A stretch of DNA of 64,000 bases from Holothuria scabra (lineage: Eukaryota; Echinodermata; Holothuroidea; Aspidochirotida; Holothuriidae): assembly GCA_037179385.1 (NCBI GenBank), contig CM074179.1, forward strand, positions 31,315,903 to 31,379,902. The letters are read 5' to 3'. Positions 23,311 to 37,400 of the stretch are shown here, piece after piece. Each line of letters begins with the position of its first letter. Positions within the stretch are counted from its first letter, which is position 1. Under the pieces are notes generated by a model. The model was not told the DNA's origin. It saw only the letters and a program-made list of their open reading frames with translations, and did not search any database. Made by a program: the position numbers and the translations under genes.

Positions 23311-23719
23311 GTAATTTATTATTTGGGTTATTACATATTATCATTTTAATATGGAATGAGTACAGGCTTGGATCGGGAGAGGCGCGGACAACCACGGTCA
23401 TTTATCTGTTTATTTCATTTGGTGTGCTATCCATAATCTATGTCGTATCTCCCCCTCCCGATCACAAAGTCTGCCAGGATATCATTTGCGAGTTTCCCTG
23501 TAGCATGGACGGTTAGGAAATCAGTAAACAAATTTCGGTGAAATCACTCTGTAGATCAAAGTATATAGATACTTTGTAAAAATGTGGTCATCTGACGATG
23601 CATCATAACAACATTAAATACTTTTCCCTCTACTGCCGTCTTCTTAAAACTCAAAATATCACGTCGATTAAAGTTAAATTTCATTTTACATGACAAAGGA
23701 GTGTTAAACGTGCTTGGAA

Positions 23720-24025
23720 ACGAACCAGGTAACAATCTGATATGGGACCATTAAAGGTCCATTCCTTGGCCCATAAGGGATCTATTTGATTTTGCACCCG
23801 TGACTAAAAAGGGACCCATGTAAGCTTCAATCCTCGAAAAAATACATGGGACAAACCCCGCTCCCCATATCAATGTTGAATTTTCAGGACGCCTTGGGCT
23901 GCCGCAATTGAACGGGGGAGTGGGGGATTGTGTTCCGTCCATTGCTTGTTTTGCTTGTTTTGTCCCATTATTTTTGTCGAGGATTGAAGCCTTCATGGCT
24001 CGTACGACCCATATGGGATAGTTCT
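23720..24025. mobile_element. Possible MITE
   Basis: aagcttcaatcctcgaaaaaa and tttgtcgaggattgaagcctt are inverted partners about 150 bp apart. Outer 'gatatgggacca' and 'acccatatgggata' are also related. Confidence 0.4.
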
Positions 24026-24438
24026 GGGGCCCATGCAAACGACTGATATGTTGGGAAAACATAAGCCCGCTTTATAGTATTCCCTCGTGCATGATTTCCA
24101 GATGACAAAAATGTACATCTTTTAGCTGGTGATTTACATCCAACATTTTGTCCACTGTATATGTAATATTTGTGACCAGTGCTTCTGTTTTATTTTAATA
24201 AAGCTAGTGGTTTTTTCCAAAATCTTGAATCGTAAAGTGTTGATCTACCTCTACAAAAACGCAAATCATAAAGGACATATATTATACTTTATTTGTGAAT
24301 TAAAGAAAAACATATGGAAATTTAAATATGTCTTAATAGAAAAACTTATTGAGTAGAAATGAAAAATGTAGCTTTCTACCAGGTGCAGGAGGCTAAAGGA
24401 AATCATGCTGTGACAGCTTCGAAAATTCTGCAAAAGTT

Positions 24439-24444
24439 TTTATT
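24439..24444 (-). promoter_or_regulatory. Candidate poly(A) signal of gene B
   Basis: AATAAA on the minus strand, about 90 nt after the gene B stop codon. Such hexamers are common in AT-rich DNA, so this rests only on position. Confidence 0.35.
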
Positions 24445-24531
24445 GCGTTCTTGTAGGAAGAAGAGGGATCATCTTTTTACATTTACTTGTTAGATCGGTA
24501 ATTAAGCAATTGCACTTTTGTAAGTGATACT

Positions 24532-24799
24532 TCAGGATCTCTTTTTGCAAGGAGTAAGTACCAATCGTAGGCTCCCTTTCTTATTCAAAGATCTAAGTAA
24601 CTGATGTTCCTCTTCAAAATCATGGTTCTCGGTGTGAAAATCCAGCAGGTTTGGTTCGTAGTAGTGGTGGAGTATACGCGAACCTGTTGTGTCATTTTGA
24701 TAGGGATAAAATCCATAGAGAGTTATATTTTTGCACAATGATCCCGCAACTGTCAAAATCATCAATCCTGATGTAGGGTAACTTTTGGTTTTCCATCTC
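24532..24799 (-). CDS. ST8SIA-like: Gene B exon 4 (motifs S, III and VS; stop codon)
   Basis: Acceptor tttaaacag; one base completes CGG (Arg), then RWKTKSYPTSGLM. Motif S, HYYE (motif III) and HDFEEE (motif VS) follow. The protein ends VLTPCKKRS with a TGA at 24534-24532. A candidate AATAAA lies about 90 nt downstream. Confidence 0.87.
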
Positions 24800-24898
24800 C
24801 TGTTTAAAAAAGGAATGAATAATGTTAAGAACACTGTTTAGACAAAACCACTAAGTTTAAAAAAAATTACAGAGTATGTATTAAAATATTGAGTTTCT

Positions 24899-24935
<37 letters not shown>

Positions 24936-27900
24936 TGACTTCACTGTCAAAACGAAAACTAGAACTTGACAACACACCTGCTACCGGGGACTTTTTTGGT
25001 GTCCGAGGACCTAAAATGACGTCCTCGAAAGGAAATGCGTTTAAAGGCTGTTAAAGACCCCCTAACTCCCCAGATAAACATTTCAAGAACGTCCCCGGAA
25101 ATGCTGTTAAGTGTGACTCGAAAAATGACAGAAGCATCTATTTTCCCGAGGTCATGGACTTTGATAACACACGTTTTTCAGAGGACTTAAATACCCTACG
25201 AAGGACTTACACACAGTGTGTTTACGGAACTAGTTTTTTGTGAAAAGTTTGGTCCTCGGTCACAATGCAAAGCACGTATGGGTGTGTGTGTGTGCCTACA
25301 ACACACCTTCACTTCTGGGACAATTTTGTGTGTAAAATGCAATTTTCGGTCCTCCCACAATTGCACTACTTTAAAGGGTACCATCACTTATGTGGCTCAC
25401 CATCTCCAACAACTGTTTGGAGAGATGATACAATGCATTAAATTATAATGAAGGCATGATGCCCTCTATATTTGACATGTCCCACAACTGAGTGTGCTAC
25501 CTGTTGTGGTGTTACAGTCACTTGAAGGACATGATGTCTGTCCAGCAATTCCTGGCTGATTAGCTAATGTACACGCCCAACTTTCAAATACAGTGGAGAC
25601 AGTTTTCCAGTTAGGTAAGTTTCACAATGGCCACAATTTCCCAGAAGCCTCAAGCTTTACTCACATGATTCAGTGAAGTACTAATGCAAGATTCACTGAC
25701 AGGAATTCAGACCACTGCCCCACAAAGGCCTTGAAAAATCCCTATATGTCTGTAAATTGTATAATGTTATAGTACAAGTGTATGTGTGTGTGTGCGTGTG
25801 TGTATTTGATTACTGTGCCCAAGTCGGTAAGTACCATTCAAACATAACACTACAAATCCCTTAATATTTGCGAAATTAATAATGAAATCCATACTTCGAC
25901 AAGAAATATTATTGTCCTCACTGGTTTGACAAATATATAACAATTTTGATACAGAGAAAATATCATATCGTTATTCAACGGTAGGCTACTATATGATAGG
26001 TAGTTCAAAATAATTTAATCTTGTACTTCCTTTTCTCGGAAGGCAATTATCCCTCATCCCAAAATGTATTTTTACTTTTACATTTTAATTCCAATGTATT
26101 AGACTTCTGATTAGTTCAGCGTTTGAATCATGAGACAGTACAGAAAAAGACCTGTTCGACAGAACTTATGAATTGAATGCCAAGAGGAAGGAAGTTGTCA
26201 TGGGGGCATGGATTTGAAAGCCTTATACCAGTCTATCGACACTATTTTCTGAACTTTAGAAGTAGTCCATAAAAAGTCTCAATTTGCACAATTTTTGATT
26301 GAAATCAAATTCAAAACATGCAGAGTAACTTATCGAATCTCACACAGTATTTACCATACCGAGAGTGTTCTCATTAAGTCTGCATATGAGGATCTTGGAT
26401 ACTCATCCTGAAACAATAAGCTGGGATTGTCCGTTACTCAAAATTCAAATATACGCCATATATGGAAATTTATAACTGGTCCAGATATGGAATTTTTATC
26501 TGACTTCAACAAAAATTGGGCAGATATAACTTGATATAACATTAAGGAATATTTAGCCCATATAAAATTTGGCTCAAATTTTACTTGGACAAATATGGTC
26601 CGTATATGGCAAATCCCTATATGGCCCATGTGCGGAAATTTTTATCTGGCCCATACCTGGCGCCAGATATCTGCCAGGTGTATTTGGCAGATATAACTTG
26701 ATATAACATAAAGGAATATATGACCCATGTAAAATTTGTTATGGCTCCAATTTTTCGGGACAGATATGGTCCATGTTTGGTCCATATAAGGATCTTATAT
26801 CCTGACCATATCTCAACAATATCTGTCTGCACCAAAATTTATCAGTGTACTACCTTTGTGTAATGCGTATCAGAAGCCTCGCTCTAACAAAGTTTAATGT
26901 CCAATGTATTACATCGAATTAAGTATTTAAAGTTGTTAAATTACTTCATAGCGAAGAACATAACTGCTTTGAAATTCCTACTTTTAAATGTTTTCACTGC
27001 ATTGGTGGTTTAAATTACCTCATGTGGCAATATTACAACATATAATTTGTTGAAGGTTTAATGATTTTTCACATTTTACTTTCTTAATCATAAAAAAGAA
27101 AGTCATCGCTCTAAATTCCTGACCACGTCCACAAGTCATTTGCATATGATAGTATAATTTGGCTGAATATGGTTTAATGTTATGTGTTATTTGGTTTGTT
27201 GACACTTATTCATCTTCCAAAAGAAGACCTTTGTGTCGGACAGGTACCCAAATTAAACCAAAAAGTATTAACATGACCATCCAAAAGTTTATATGTATAT
27301 CTGGCATGGTATTTTAAACAGTTAAATCTGGCTTGTTATGGCCATATTAAATTTTACTTACATATCTGGACTGGCATTTCATCAAGTTATATCTGGCTTA
27401 ATATGGACATTTACCTTTATTTACATATCTGGACTGACATTTCATCAAGTTATATCTGGCTTGTTTTGACCGTATAAAAACTTTATTTACATATCTGGCC
27501 TGACATTTCATCAAGTTATACCCGGCTTGTAATGGCCGTATAAAACGTTATTTGGACTGGCATTTCATCAAGTTATATCTGGCTTGATATGGCAATATAA
27601 CACTTGATATGCTGTATCAAGATACCTGTATATAGGATTTTATATCTGGCTTCATATAGCCATATAAAACTTTATGACAGCCATATACTTCCAGGTATAA
27701 GCCCGATATAAATTTTGAGCAAGGGGGTGTCTGGAGGAGGATAAGTCTTAAGGCCTTTATTACACGAGCAACATTTACAAACATTTCCAAAACATTTTCA
27801 AAATATCCACTGGCAACAAATCCAAAACATGCTTGTTTTCGGTTTGTTGCACAGTGTAGATAGGGAATATAGCATGTTTTGGAAATGTTGCCAAAGAAAT

Positions 27901-30900
27901 GTGCTGTCAATTCGTTTATAAACATTCTCAAAACATTTTCAACATGTTATCAAATTGTTTTTACTCTGTCTACACTGTGCAACAAACCGAAAACAAGCAT
28001 GTTTTGGTTTTGTTTCGGGTGAAGTGTTTTGAGAGTTTTTTTACAAATTTTGAGCGTGTATACACACGTGTTCGAGTGAGAAAGAGAACGCACACTTAAA
28101 ACGCAATGCTCAGAAGTAAAAAATAAAGATTTAGATACAGATTACAGAAAAGGTTCTGGAAAAATATTACCAGAACTTTTCTGTATCTTTATGAATCTCT
28201 TTATTCATTTGTCTTTACATTTACTGTGATTTTCAGCCATTTTTAATCGTAATGGTTGGTAGAATTAGAACTCTCTGAGGTGAGGAATAGCTACGATTGA
28301 AGGCATATTCTGGTGGTCTTTCACCGTGGTGTTGTAAGAAAAACGAAATCTTTCTTCACCATTTCCTTCAAACCCTGTCTCAATACCATTTTCCTAACTC
28401 AAGATATCTAACTTTAAAGATTAGGGTATTTTCGTTAAAAAATACCTCTGCTTTTCAACAAAGCATCTGAGAGTTATGTAATGTGGGCACTTTACCTCAA
28501 ATTCGTTTTGTTTTTCTTTATAATTGAACGTCCTGTTTGACCTTGAAATGCGATACTGTTGGAATGTTTGACTATCTTGTCCTGCAGATCTAGCATTACC
28601 CTTCACCATATGTAGAGTACAACCAACAATGCTGCTTAATAATGTCTGCAGCAGAATCAATATTATAAATAAACTTAATACAATGTTAATGAATGTGTCA
28701 CGATTGCATCACAGCTACCCATGATGCACCAAATCTCAAGAAAAATTGCATTACTCGAAAAATCTGTATCTTCTGAACGCTATAGGCTATTGAGATGAAG
28801 TTTTTCACCACCTGAAAGAAAAAAATTATCTGCAAATTTTGAAGTCAATGAATTTTGTCTCCAGAATATGTCTTTAAGGTTTTTGTTGACAGAAGTTCAG
28901 TAACTTGTTGCGCAAAAGTTTTTTGTGGTCTAAACTTAGTCAAAATTTAAACAGCACAATCATCGCCACTTAAAGTACAATATTACTTGAAATTCTCTTG
29001 GAGTAGCATCTCTTTCACTTGCATGCATTTTGCATGCACCCTTTTTCGATAAGCTTATTTTCATACTTTCAGGGTTAAAGACTTTTCCGTGTGGTAAAAT
29101 TACAAACTTAGAGAGCCCAACTGCATGCATGGGCAAGTGTTTGGGAGCAGGAATGGGGTTCGGCTCCTGACAGAGTCGTACTACAGACTTAAAAAATGGA
29201 ATTTTGTGCCATTGTTCTTTGTGCTTAGCATGAATAATTGAGTAGGGAAAACAGTGTACCACAACTGGAAAAGGACGTGGCCGGCCAAACTTGATCAATT
29301 GGCTGGAAGCTGACACGTAAATCCCCGCCTTACTAGGTACAAACTTAGAGGTATGAAAGCAAATGTTAATATCAAACTGTCAGTAAAAGGACAAAGTACA
29401 CCTTTGACGCAAATCTACAATTTTAGGGAGAAAGTGGAATATTTATACTGAAGAATCCACAACTTATATAATTTATGTTCTTACTAGAGAAAAAGAAATA
29501 AGACGTCAGGTTAAAGAACTTACCGTGACGTTGGTTTGGCAACATTGTACATACTGAAACCAAACCGAACTTTCACTCTTTCTCGCAAGAATTTTGCTAT
29601 TTTCGCCAATTTACCAGAGTATCCTTTTGCTCCTGTACCTTTACCAAACCAAACAATGCCATCATTTAAAGTTCTGGTGTAATTCAATGAATCTTCGAAA
29701 TTTGATTTATTCCGTTCACTTTTTCTTTTCGCAAATAGACTATCGTAAAGTGTTCTCAGTGATTCACCGTTGATGAACATCAAACTGGTTTTGTTTCCTA
29801 CATCGTTTGTGTATCCTTCCAGTTTAGCCATATTAGCTCGCACAACAAAGTCGTATGAATCGATTTCTGTTCCACAGCTGCTATTTAATAGAATACCACT
29901 ATTACCAATAATAGCGCAGCTGTTTTGTTTGTGTACAATTTGAAAAGAAGGATCTAAGTCAGTTATGGGGCAAAGTTTTCTTTTTTGTGACCAAACGTGT
30001 CTTCCACTTTTGCCGTCACTTTCAGTCTTAATTACTGAAACAGGAAATGAAGAAAACGACTGTTTAAAGTTCATACGATCCGGAAAGCTGCTGTTATAAA
30101 TCAAAATTGCCACACTTGGATTAACACAGGATAGTAGATCTCTGTAAGAAACAAATAAGAATGCAAAGATATGTGGGAGGTAGGTGTTTCTAAAAGATAA
30201 AAGAAACAGTTTTGGCATGAGATGGACAAATCATTCGAACTTTATAAACCGTGAATAATTTGAAATAATACCCTGTAATCCTATACTTTCTCCCATCAGC
30301 GAGAAGGAAGATTGTTTGCTTCAACAAGCAGAACAATTGATTTCCTTATCGTCCCTTGTACGTGGGTGACTCAGCTGCGAGCATTTTTCTATTGACACTG
30401 ATCCAGGGTGGCCATCTCCCGTATATGCCCGAATCGCTTGGTATGTGGTTAACTATGAAGTAACACAACTGATTCTCTAAAAAACCTTTACATGGACAAG
30501 TTCTTTGAAATTTACAAATAGTGGATAATTTGGTCCCCAAATCACAATCCAAACAATTGTCCCCTGTAATCCTCTACGTTCCCTCATCGGTGAACAGGAA
30601 TATTATTTACGCCATTATCTTTCCTACTTGCTGGCTTTCCAAACAGCATTTGATAATTGACAGTAAGTCAGGGTCTCGTACATATACCCGATCTGACATA
30701 ACAAAACACAGCATATCTGAAGGAAGTATCGTCCTAATGAAATGTTTAGTTTTAAAATTAATCAATAAGTTACAACAAATGGTCTTTTACCAGTCAAAGT
30801 ATATGGTCTTTAATAACTATCGGTGCCACAGTCATTTTAATTTCAACATAAATATAAACAGGGAAAATCTTGAATTAGTTAACAAATTAAAATTCCTGGG

Positions 30901-33900
30901 GATTATTATTGACTCCAACTGACTAACATGGCATGATCACATTCATTATTTATCATCCAACATTACAAAAGGAGTCGGTACTATTGGTAGCTTGGTTAAA
31001 GTATGTTTTTTCCCAGAAGTGTCCTAGATACCTTGTATTTTACTCGATTTATCCGCATTTACTTACTGCAGCACTGTGTGGTCTAGTACTTAAAGGTCAA
31101 ACTTAAATAATCTTGTTCTTTTAGAAAAAAGAGATGTTCGCCTTATTTGTCACTCTGGTCCACGAAATCACACCGGTCTTCTGTTTAAATTGTTAAACTT
31201 GTTAAAACTAAACGATATAATCACTTTAGGAATAGATCCGTTTACATATCGCTCTACTCATAATCTGTTGCCCGACTCTTTTTCCGACGTTTTTTACAAC
31301 TAGTGCCCATATTCACAGTTATAATACACGTAATCCTCAGCTTCTTCTACATTCTAAGATGGGCGCACCCCACTCTTACTAAGCCTACGGCATCATGCCA
31401 TAAATCTTTGGAATAATCTACCCAAGTCTATTATTGACGGCCCAAGCCTCAGATCTTTCAGGTATTTAACTTAGGTAAACTCTACTTGAGTACCTATTGA
31501 TATTCTATCGTCTCCCTTTAAAATTCTGCGCAAAACGGGTTGGGCACTCGCAGCCTGGGTAAACGTTGGTCAAGCTTTTCTTAAAGTTGGGCAAACACAT
31601 CGATGGTTGAGCACGTGTAAGGTCATTACCGTTTCGTTGGGCAAATGTCCATGACGTATGCGAAATGAGCATGCGCAGTTGTGCTAGTAGTGAGAAAGAC
31701 TCGCTGGTCCGAGGCAAACGACAACAATGGCGGAAGAGATGGTAGCGATAAGGCTTAGTTCATGTGGATAAGGTATCTTCATTAACACTTTTACAGGTGT
31801 ACACTAACGTGTATCTCTCAGGGCAACGTTTTAAATGTTTTTCGGTCATTCCTATGAGGTGAATGCCGAGATGTCCAAAATTGAGGTGCAAAGCTGACCA
31901 ATACTCTAAAAACAGTTGGTTTAATAGCGTCGGTCAAAATCTTAAGTGCTCAACATGGGCAAACTATTGCCCAACAAATAGGTAAACAATCTACAAATAT
32001 TTTTGGGGTAAATTAAGATTGGATAAAATCCAAGTGTTAGTAAAAAGTGTTGGGCAATTTTTAAAGTACCCAACATTTGGGTAAAAATGTAATTGACCAT
32101 TCACATGTTTAGTTGAGCATTAGTTAAGTTTTACAGATGATTATTTTAATTAAAGAGGTTAATTAAGATCTCATGGTTGAATAAGGTTGTGTTTGGTAAA
32201 TAAAAAGCTATAGAATAGCAGGGAAAATGTGGACGAAATTACTTGAAGAACAGTGGTAGTATACGAAAAAGTTTTCACTACTACGTAATCAATGGGACAA
32301 GAAATACAAAGTGAACAATTTGGATTTATTACTTCAAATTACACACTCCACTGTTTACTAACCAAATGCATTGTCACTGGTGCCCGAACCAATCCTAGAG
32401 GACAAAGTGAAAGTTTTAGGGTACTCTCTTGATTTTTTTCTTGCCTAAATTATATAATTATATATGTGATTGCATGGAAATCAAAACAAAACTCGTTGGT
32501 TAATGAATACACCTGCTGTTGGGTAAAAAGTACCCTTTTTTGGTATTATACCTAACTGTTGGTTGGAAATAGTGCCCCAAAACAATGGCTATTTTTCCCA
32601 ATGTTGGTGCGGTGAACTATAGCACCAACGTTGGGCACCTGTTGAGTAATATTTTATCAAACATTTTTATAGAGTGTTCATGACTCCTGCCTTGCTCTTC
32701 ATTGCAATCATTACCGTTGTTAAATTGTTTATCTACTATTGCAGAGAAGTCGCGTATAGTAACTCAAGTCTTATCATACAAAATTGTTTATGTTATGTTC
32801 TGGGTAGGGTTGGGATTGGTGTGAATTAGGGGGGATGAAGTATCGTATGAAGTTTTTGTTTCTTGCGTGTCCCTTGAGGAAGTTGAGCACTTTGCCAAGC
32901 CCGAAAGGGTTTTTTTTTGTTCTACTTCTTTCACATTATTGTGGACTTAGTTATACTTTAAACAGAAATAAATTAATTAGGGGATAAATGCCAGGGTGTC
33001 CCGGTCCCAAATCCAGCTTCAGAGCGACGATGACGTCATTAATGAGGCTAAGCAAACCGAGGCGATAGCCGAGGTCCGCTGCCTCTGTGGTGACATCATC
33101 AGTGGTCTTAAATTACACTTGAGTCCGGGACATTCTGCCTTTATTCCAATTCATAAACAAGAGGGCAATCCACTGAGTTGCATATCTTATCGCCAACATG
33201 TGCACAAGTTGGTTACAGAATTTGAACTATGTATGAGCTAGAAGTTTTATCTGTGCTGAATTTTATGCCACAGTAGAATGTCATTGACAAAAATTTCGAT
33301 ACTAAAACTCCATGCCACAATCTTGAAGTCCAAGGGAAGCGATTTTTTTTCGTTCCAAGGGACGGAAGCTTTTTTCGTTAGATAGCGAGGGGAAAGAATA
33401 TGGCACAGACCAATAAAGTTCTTGGAACAGGCACACCCCTTATTCCAAAAAACATCATATGGATATTTAAATTCTGCCACCGGATTGGCTACCCAACCTT
33501 TGCAACGCTTGCCCTTTTATTCCAGTAGGCCTATCTAAGAATTTGGAACAAATTCATTTTTCAAGATGCTGTTATCCCCTTGCAACACTATGAAAAAAAA
33601 AACAACGAGCTTGGCTGTTACACTAAACTGATACGATTAGATATGGACGCAACGATTATAAAAGTAAGACGCTTTCGGGGACGCTTTCGACAAGTGCGTA
33701 ATTGTTTTTATTCAGGCGCTAGCTGGGCGTATTCTCCATTTTGTTGGAAGGGTAAACTTCATGTGTGCCGAGCTGATATGCACATCATGTGCGTCTCAAT
33801 TAAAAAAACTGGGCGTGTGCGCGATGTTAGACGTGTGGCGTTAGAAGATTTCCGGACAACGCACAAACCTTTTCTGACATTTAGTACATGATCGTATGAA

Positions 33901-34396
33901 ATCAGTACATGAACGTATGAAATCAGTACATGAACGTATGAAATTTGTACATGATCGTAAGCAGTTAGTACATGAACGTGTACTTTTACTACATCAAATT
34001 CGGTGAGCCTTTTGGCGGACTTCTGGTACGCCGAAAGGCTCACTCTGTATGGCGTGCGGAAGAGACAATAATAATAACATGATGATCTTACGTTTTTACA
34101 TGTACAACGTGTGTTTTAAGATGTACAACGTGTGATTTTACATGTACAACGTAACATTTAACATGATAAACTTATGGTTTTAGTACATGATGCTGTAAAT
34201 TTACATCATGATCATATGAAGTTAGTACATCATCGTATATTTTTGGTACATGAACGTGTAATTTTAGTACATGAACGTGTAATTTTAGTACATGAACGTG
34301 TATTTTTAAAACATCATCATATTTGGTGAGCCTTTTGGCGTGCCATACGTACTGGCCTGTGGCCAACCCTAGCCCGTGGCAAAGAAATTGTCAGCT

Positions 34397-34427
<31 letters not shown>

Positions 34428-37400
34428 GGCGATGCTTCAGAACCGACAAGTTTTAAGGGCACTAATATGTAAGATAGGTAGGCCCTATGCCTAACCTTAT
34501 GTTAGTCATCCACAGTTTCATATCTTGGGTTATAACTGAAGCCTACGAATGGCGTAGGTTTAGCCTCAGACCTAGCCTACATACTGTTAACCAGCCTGAG
34601 ATTTCAAGTCTAGCCCTAGATTTGACTTTAACTTTCATACTACTAGGCCTAACAGTTACAGCAACTTTGGAGTGAAAGCAACTGTCTACATAGATAATAT
34701 GAGAACACTCTAGATATAAGGACCATCAAAGTGAAGTGCGAGCAGGAATTTAAAAATCTTACTGCAGCATACAAGCTGGTGAAAAAAGAATTTGAGACTG
34801 TTACTACGAAGTACTAACCTAGGAGTCTAGCTTATTTATATTAATTGATGAAAAATAGGCTAGCTACAAAACATTAAAATGGGGATGACACGGCCAAAGT
34901 TTCTCGTTGACTGTTCTTTGGGTACACATTGACATGAAGTGAATGATTTCCCTGCTAAATTAAGTCCATAAATAAAAAAAAATGGGAAGGTTTGTGCCAC
35001 CAACTGCGACATAAAAGTCAGGTGAGATGTTGCGGCACTTTTTGAAACTGAATTTCGAACGCAGTTTTCCTTCGAATATGGTTTATGCCGAATTGTACGG
35101 ATTTTTAATGGGGTGTGAGATGATATTTGTAAGATACTGTTCTGAATCTAATCTTGCAATACACAAAAGTTTTTGTCATGCCCACTTTAACCTTCGACAA
35201 TCTGTAACGTGAACTATGTCCTTGGTTGCCATGGCAACCACACATATCGGTACAACCTACAGTATCATGCCTCCTAGGCTATAACACTTAAACTTTCAGA
35301 TTTGTGGGATGCGTCCGTTAAGAGTTAAAGTGAATACAAAAAAGTATGTGACCCCCTGTCACGTGACCTTTGACCTTGTTGCCATGGAAACTACATATTT
35401 TGGTAGAACTAGTCTACACTATTATACTTGTGAAGTTTCATGTAAAAAGATTTTCTTTTGAAGTTTTGGTACAAAAAGGAAAAAAAGAGTGTTTTTTTTT
35501 CAAAATGTGACCTTTGAACTCTGACCTTTTCTTCCGAGGATCTGGGAGACACAAGTTCCCACCCTAAGGTACCCACCTTCCAATTTTAAAAAGAATCGGT
35601 CCAGCCCACTAGGAGGAGTTTGAGGGACAAAAACGTTGTTTTATGAACAAATTATCACTTGAAATTTTTTTGTTCCGCTCTACCACTTGACCATTGATCT
35701 CTGTTGCTATGGCAACCACATATTTTGGTAGGTCTAGATGTGTAAAGTTTCGTGTCAGGAGAACGCTTCGTTTTGGAAATAAAGCAGAACATGTGATTTC
35801 ACTAAATTTGACCTTTGACCTGCAACCTTTGACCTTCACTTCTGGTTGTGTTTTAAAATGCAATTGTTACAACTAAGGTACCATCCCACCAAGTTTGAGG
35901 AAAATCGACCCAGCCGTTTACAAGATATTAGGAAAACAAAAATGGACACACACACACTCACCCACCTACACACACACACACACACTTACAGGTTTTGTCC
36001 CTCTCTCAGCTCTTGACCTTCAGTCACCCCAGGGTACCTCACCATGGGTTAGACCTCGAGACTAGTAACCTGGGAAAATTTACCGTTACCATGGTAACCA
36101 TTGCGATTTCAGCTGGCTTTGCCATATATTGCCCCATAGGCAAAGTGACTACAATATTTCATCCTCCTCACGGAGCGATGAGATAAAAAAAAAAAAAAAA
36201 AAAAAACATTAATTTTCGGCGAAATTTCACAGATCACATTTTAATTCTCCCAAACAAGTAGGGGCTCTATTTTGACGTCATGTTCAGTTTCTTCAGATGG
36301 AGAGGAACAACTCAAGCCAAAAGAAAGAGGGAGAACCCACAAACCAGCAAATATTTTCAGTAATTTTCAAACAAATTCTTTTGAAACTCAATCATTAGTT
36401 AGTTGAATGAGATTTAACGACACGCCAACACGAATGGGCAACTAGACAAAGAAGTAAAGTTTATATCAGTGGCGTAGCTAGGATGGAAATTTTTTGGGGG
36501 CCTAGGTAACAAGTGGGGAGCTGGTACCTTCAAGGGTCAGGCGCGGCAATACTATCTAAACGGAGCGCCACCATCAGTTGGCGCCGAGCGTACAAGAAAA
36601 TTTTGGGTTTTACAAACCCTCCAGATGGCTGGAAACGGCACTTGTAAAAAAAAATGGATGTTCCCAGCCTTGAAATACGACTCTCATGTCTGCCACTTCT
36701 CAATTAGTGTGGATAAAAAATCAATCTATGAAAAATGATAATACATACACTTTTAAGGGACCCAAAATCTGGTCATTTCTAATCTGTGCCATGGCCTGGG
36801 GGATGAGACTAAAGGGAACCGGTATCTCCCTTTCTCTTGGGGAAAATTGTAAACTTCAGGAGAATGTAGATCGCAAGTGCGGTAATTTTAGTTTGAATAG
36901 ATTTCAGCTTCAATAGGAAAACCAAAATTAGTTGTGACCCCCTCTGACAAACTTTCTTTGCGTTAGATTTGCTAAATGCAAAATGGTGCTATGTTTGGCA
37001 AAACTTCGAACTGATTATAGGCCTAAGTTTTAGGATTTTCCTATTTGGGGAGCAAAATGTGACATTATGGCATACTTCCAAAGAAATAATGTTTTCCACT
37101 TTTCAGTGGTGTTTAGATGCAAAATGGTGCTGTATTTTTTCAGTCATTGGTACATTACGTAGTCAAAATTAAAACAGTACGAGCAAATCTCAAAATATTT
37201 AAACCGCAAAGCAGAAGAATGGATAATGCGGGAAACGCATGAAATGCTGACCTTGTGGACATTTTACAAATCCGCAAGGACGCCAGTGCCCACTAGTAAA
37301 AAGAGGACTTGTCGAAAAAATCGTTTTACAGTGGCACTTGTCATGGGAAGGAGTGAGGCAAGACATATGCCTTCTTGTTAGGGATGGATGGGAAGAATTA

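Noticed and set aside
30142..30218. Hydrophobic N-terminus in front of gene B exon 3 (MPKLFLLSF...)
   Set aside because: It lies upstream of a good acceptor, and the paralogs splice at the same residue. The true anchor is exon 1 at 41954.
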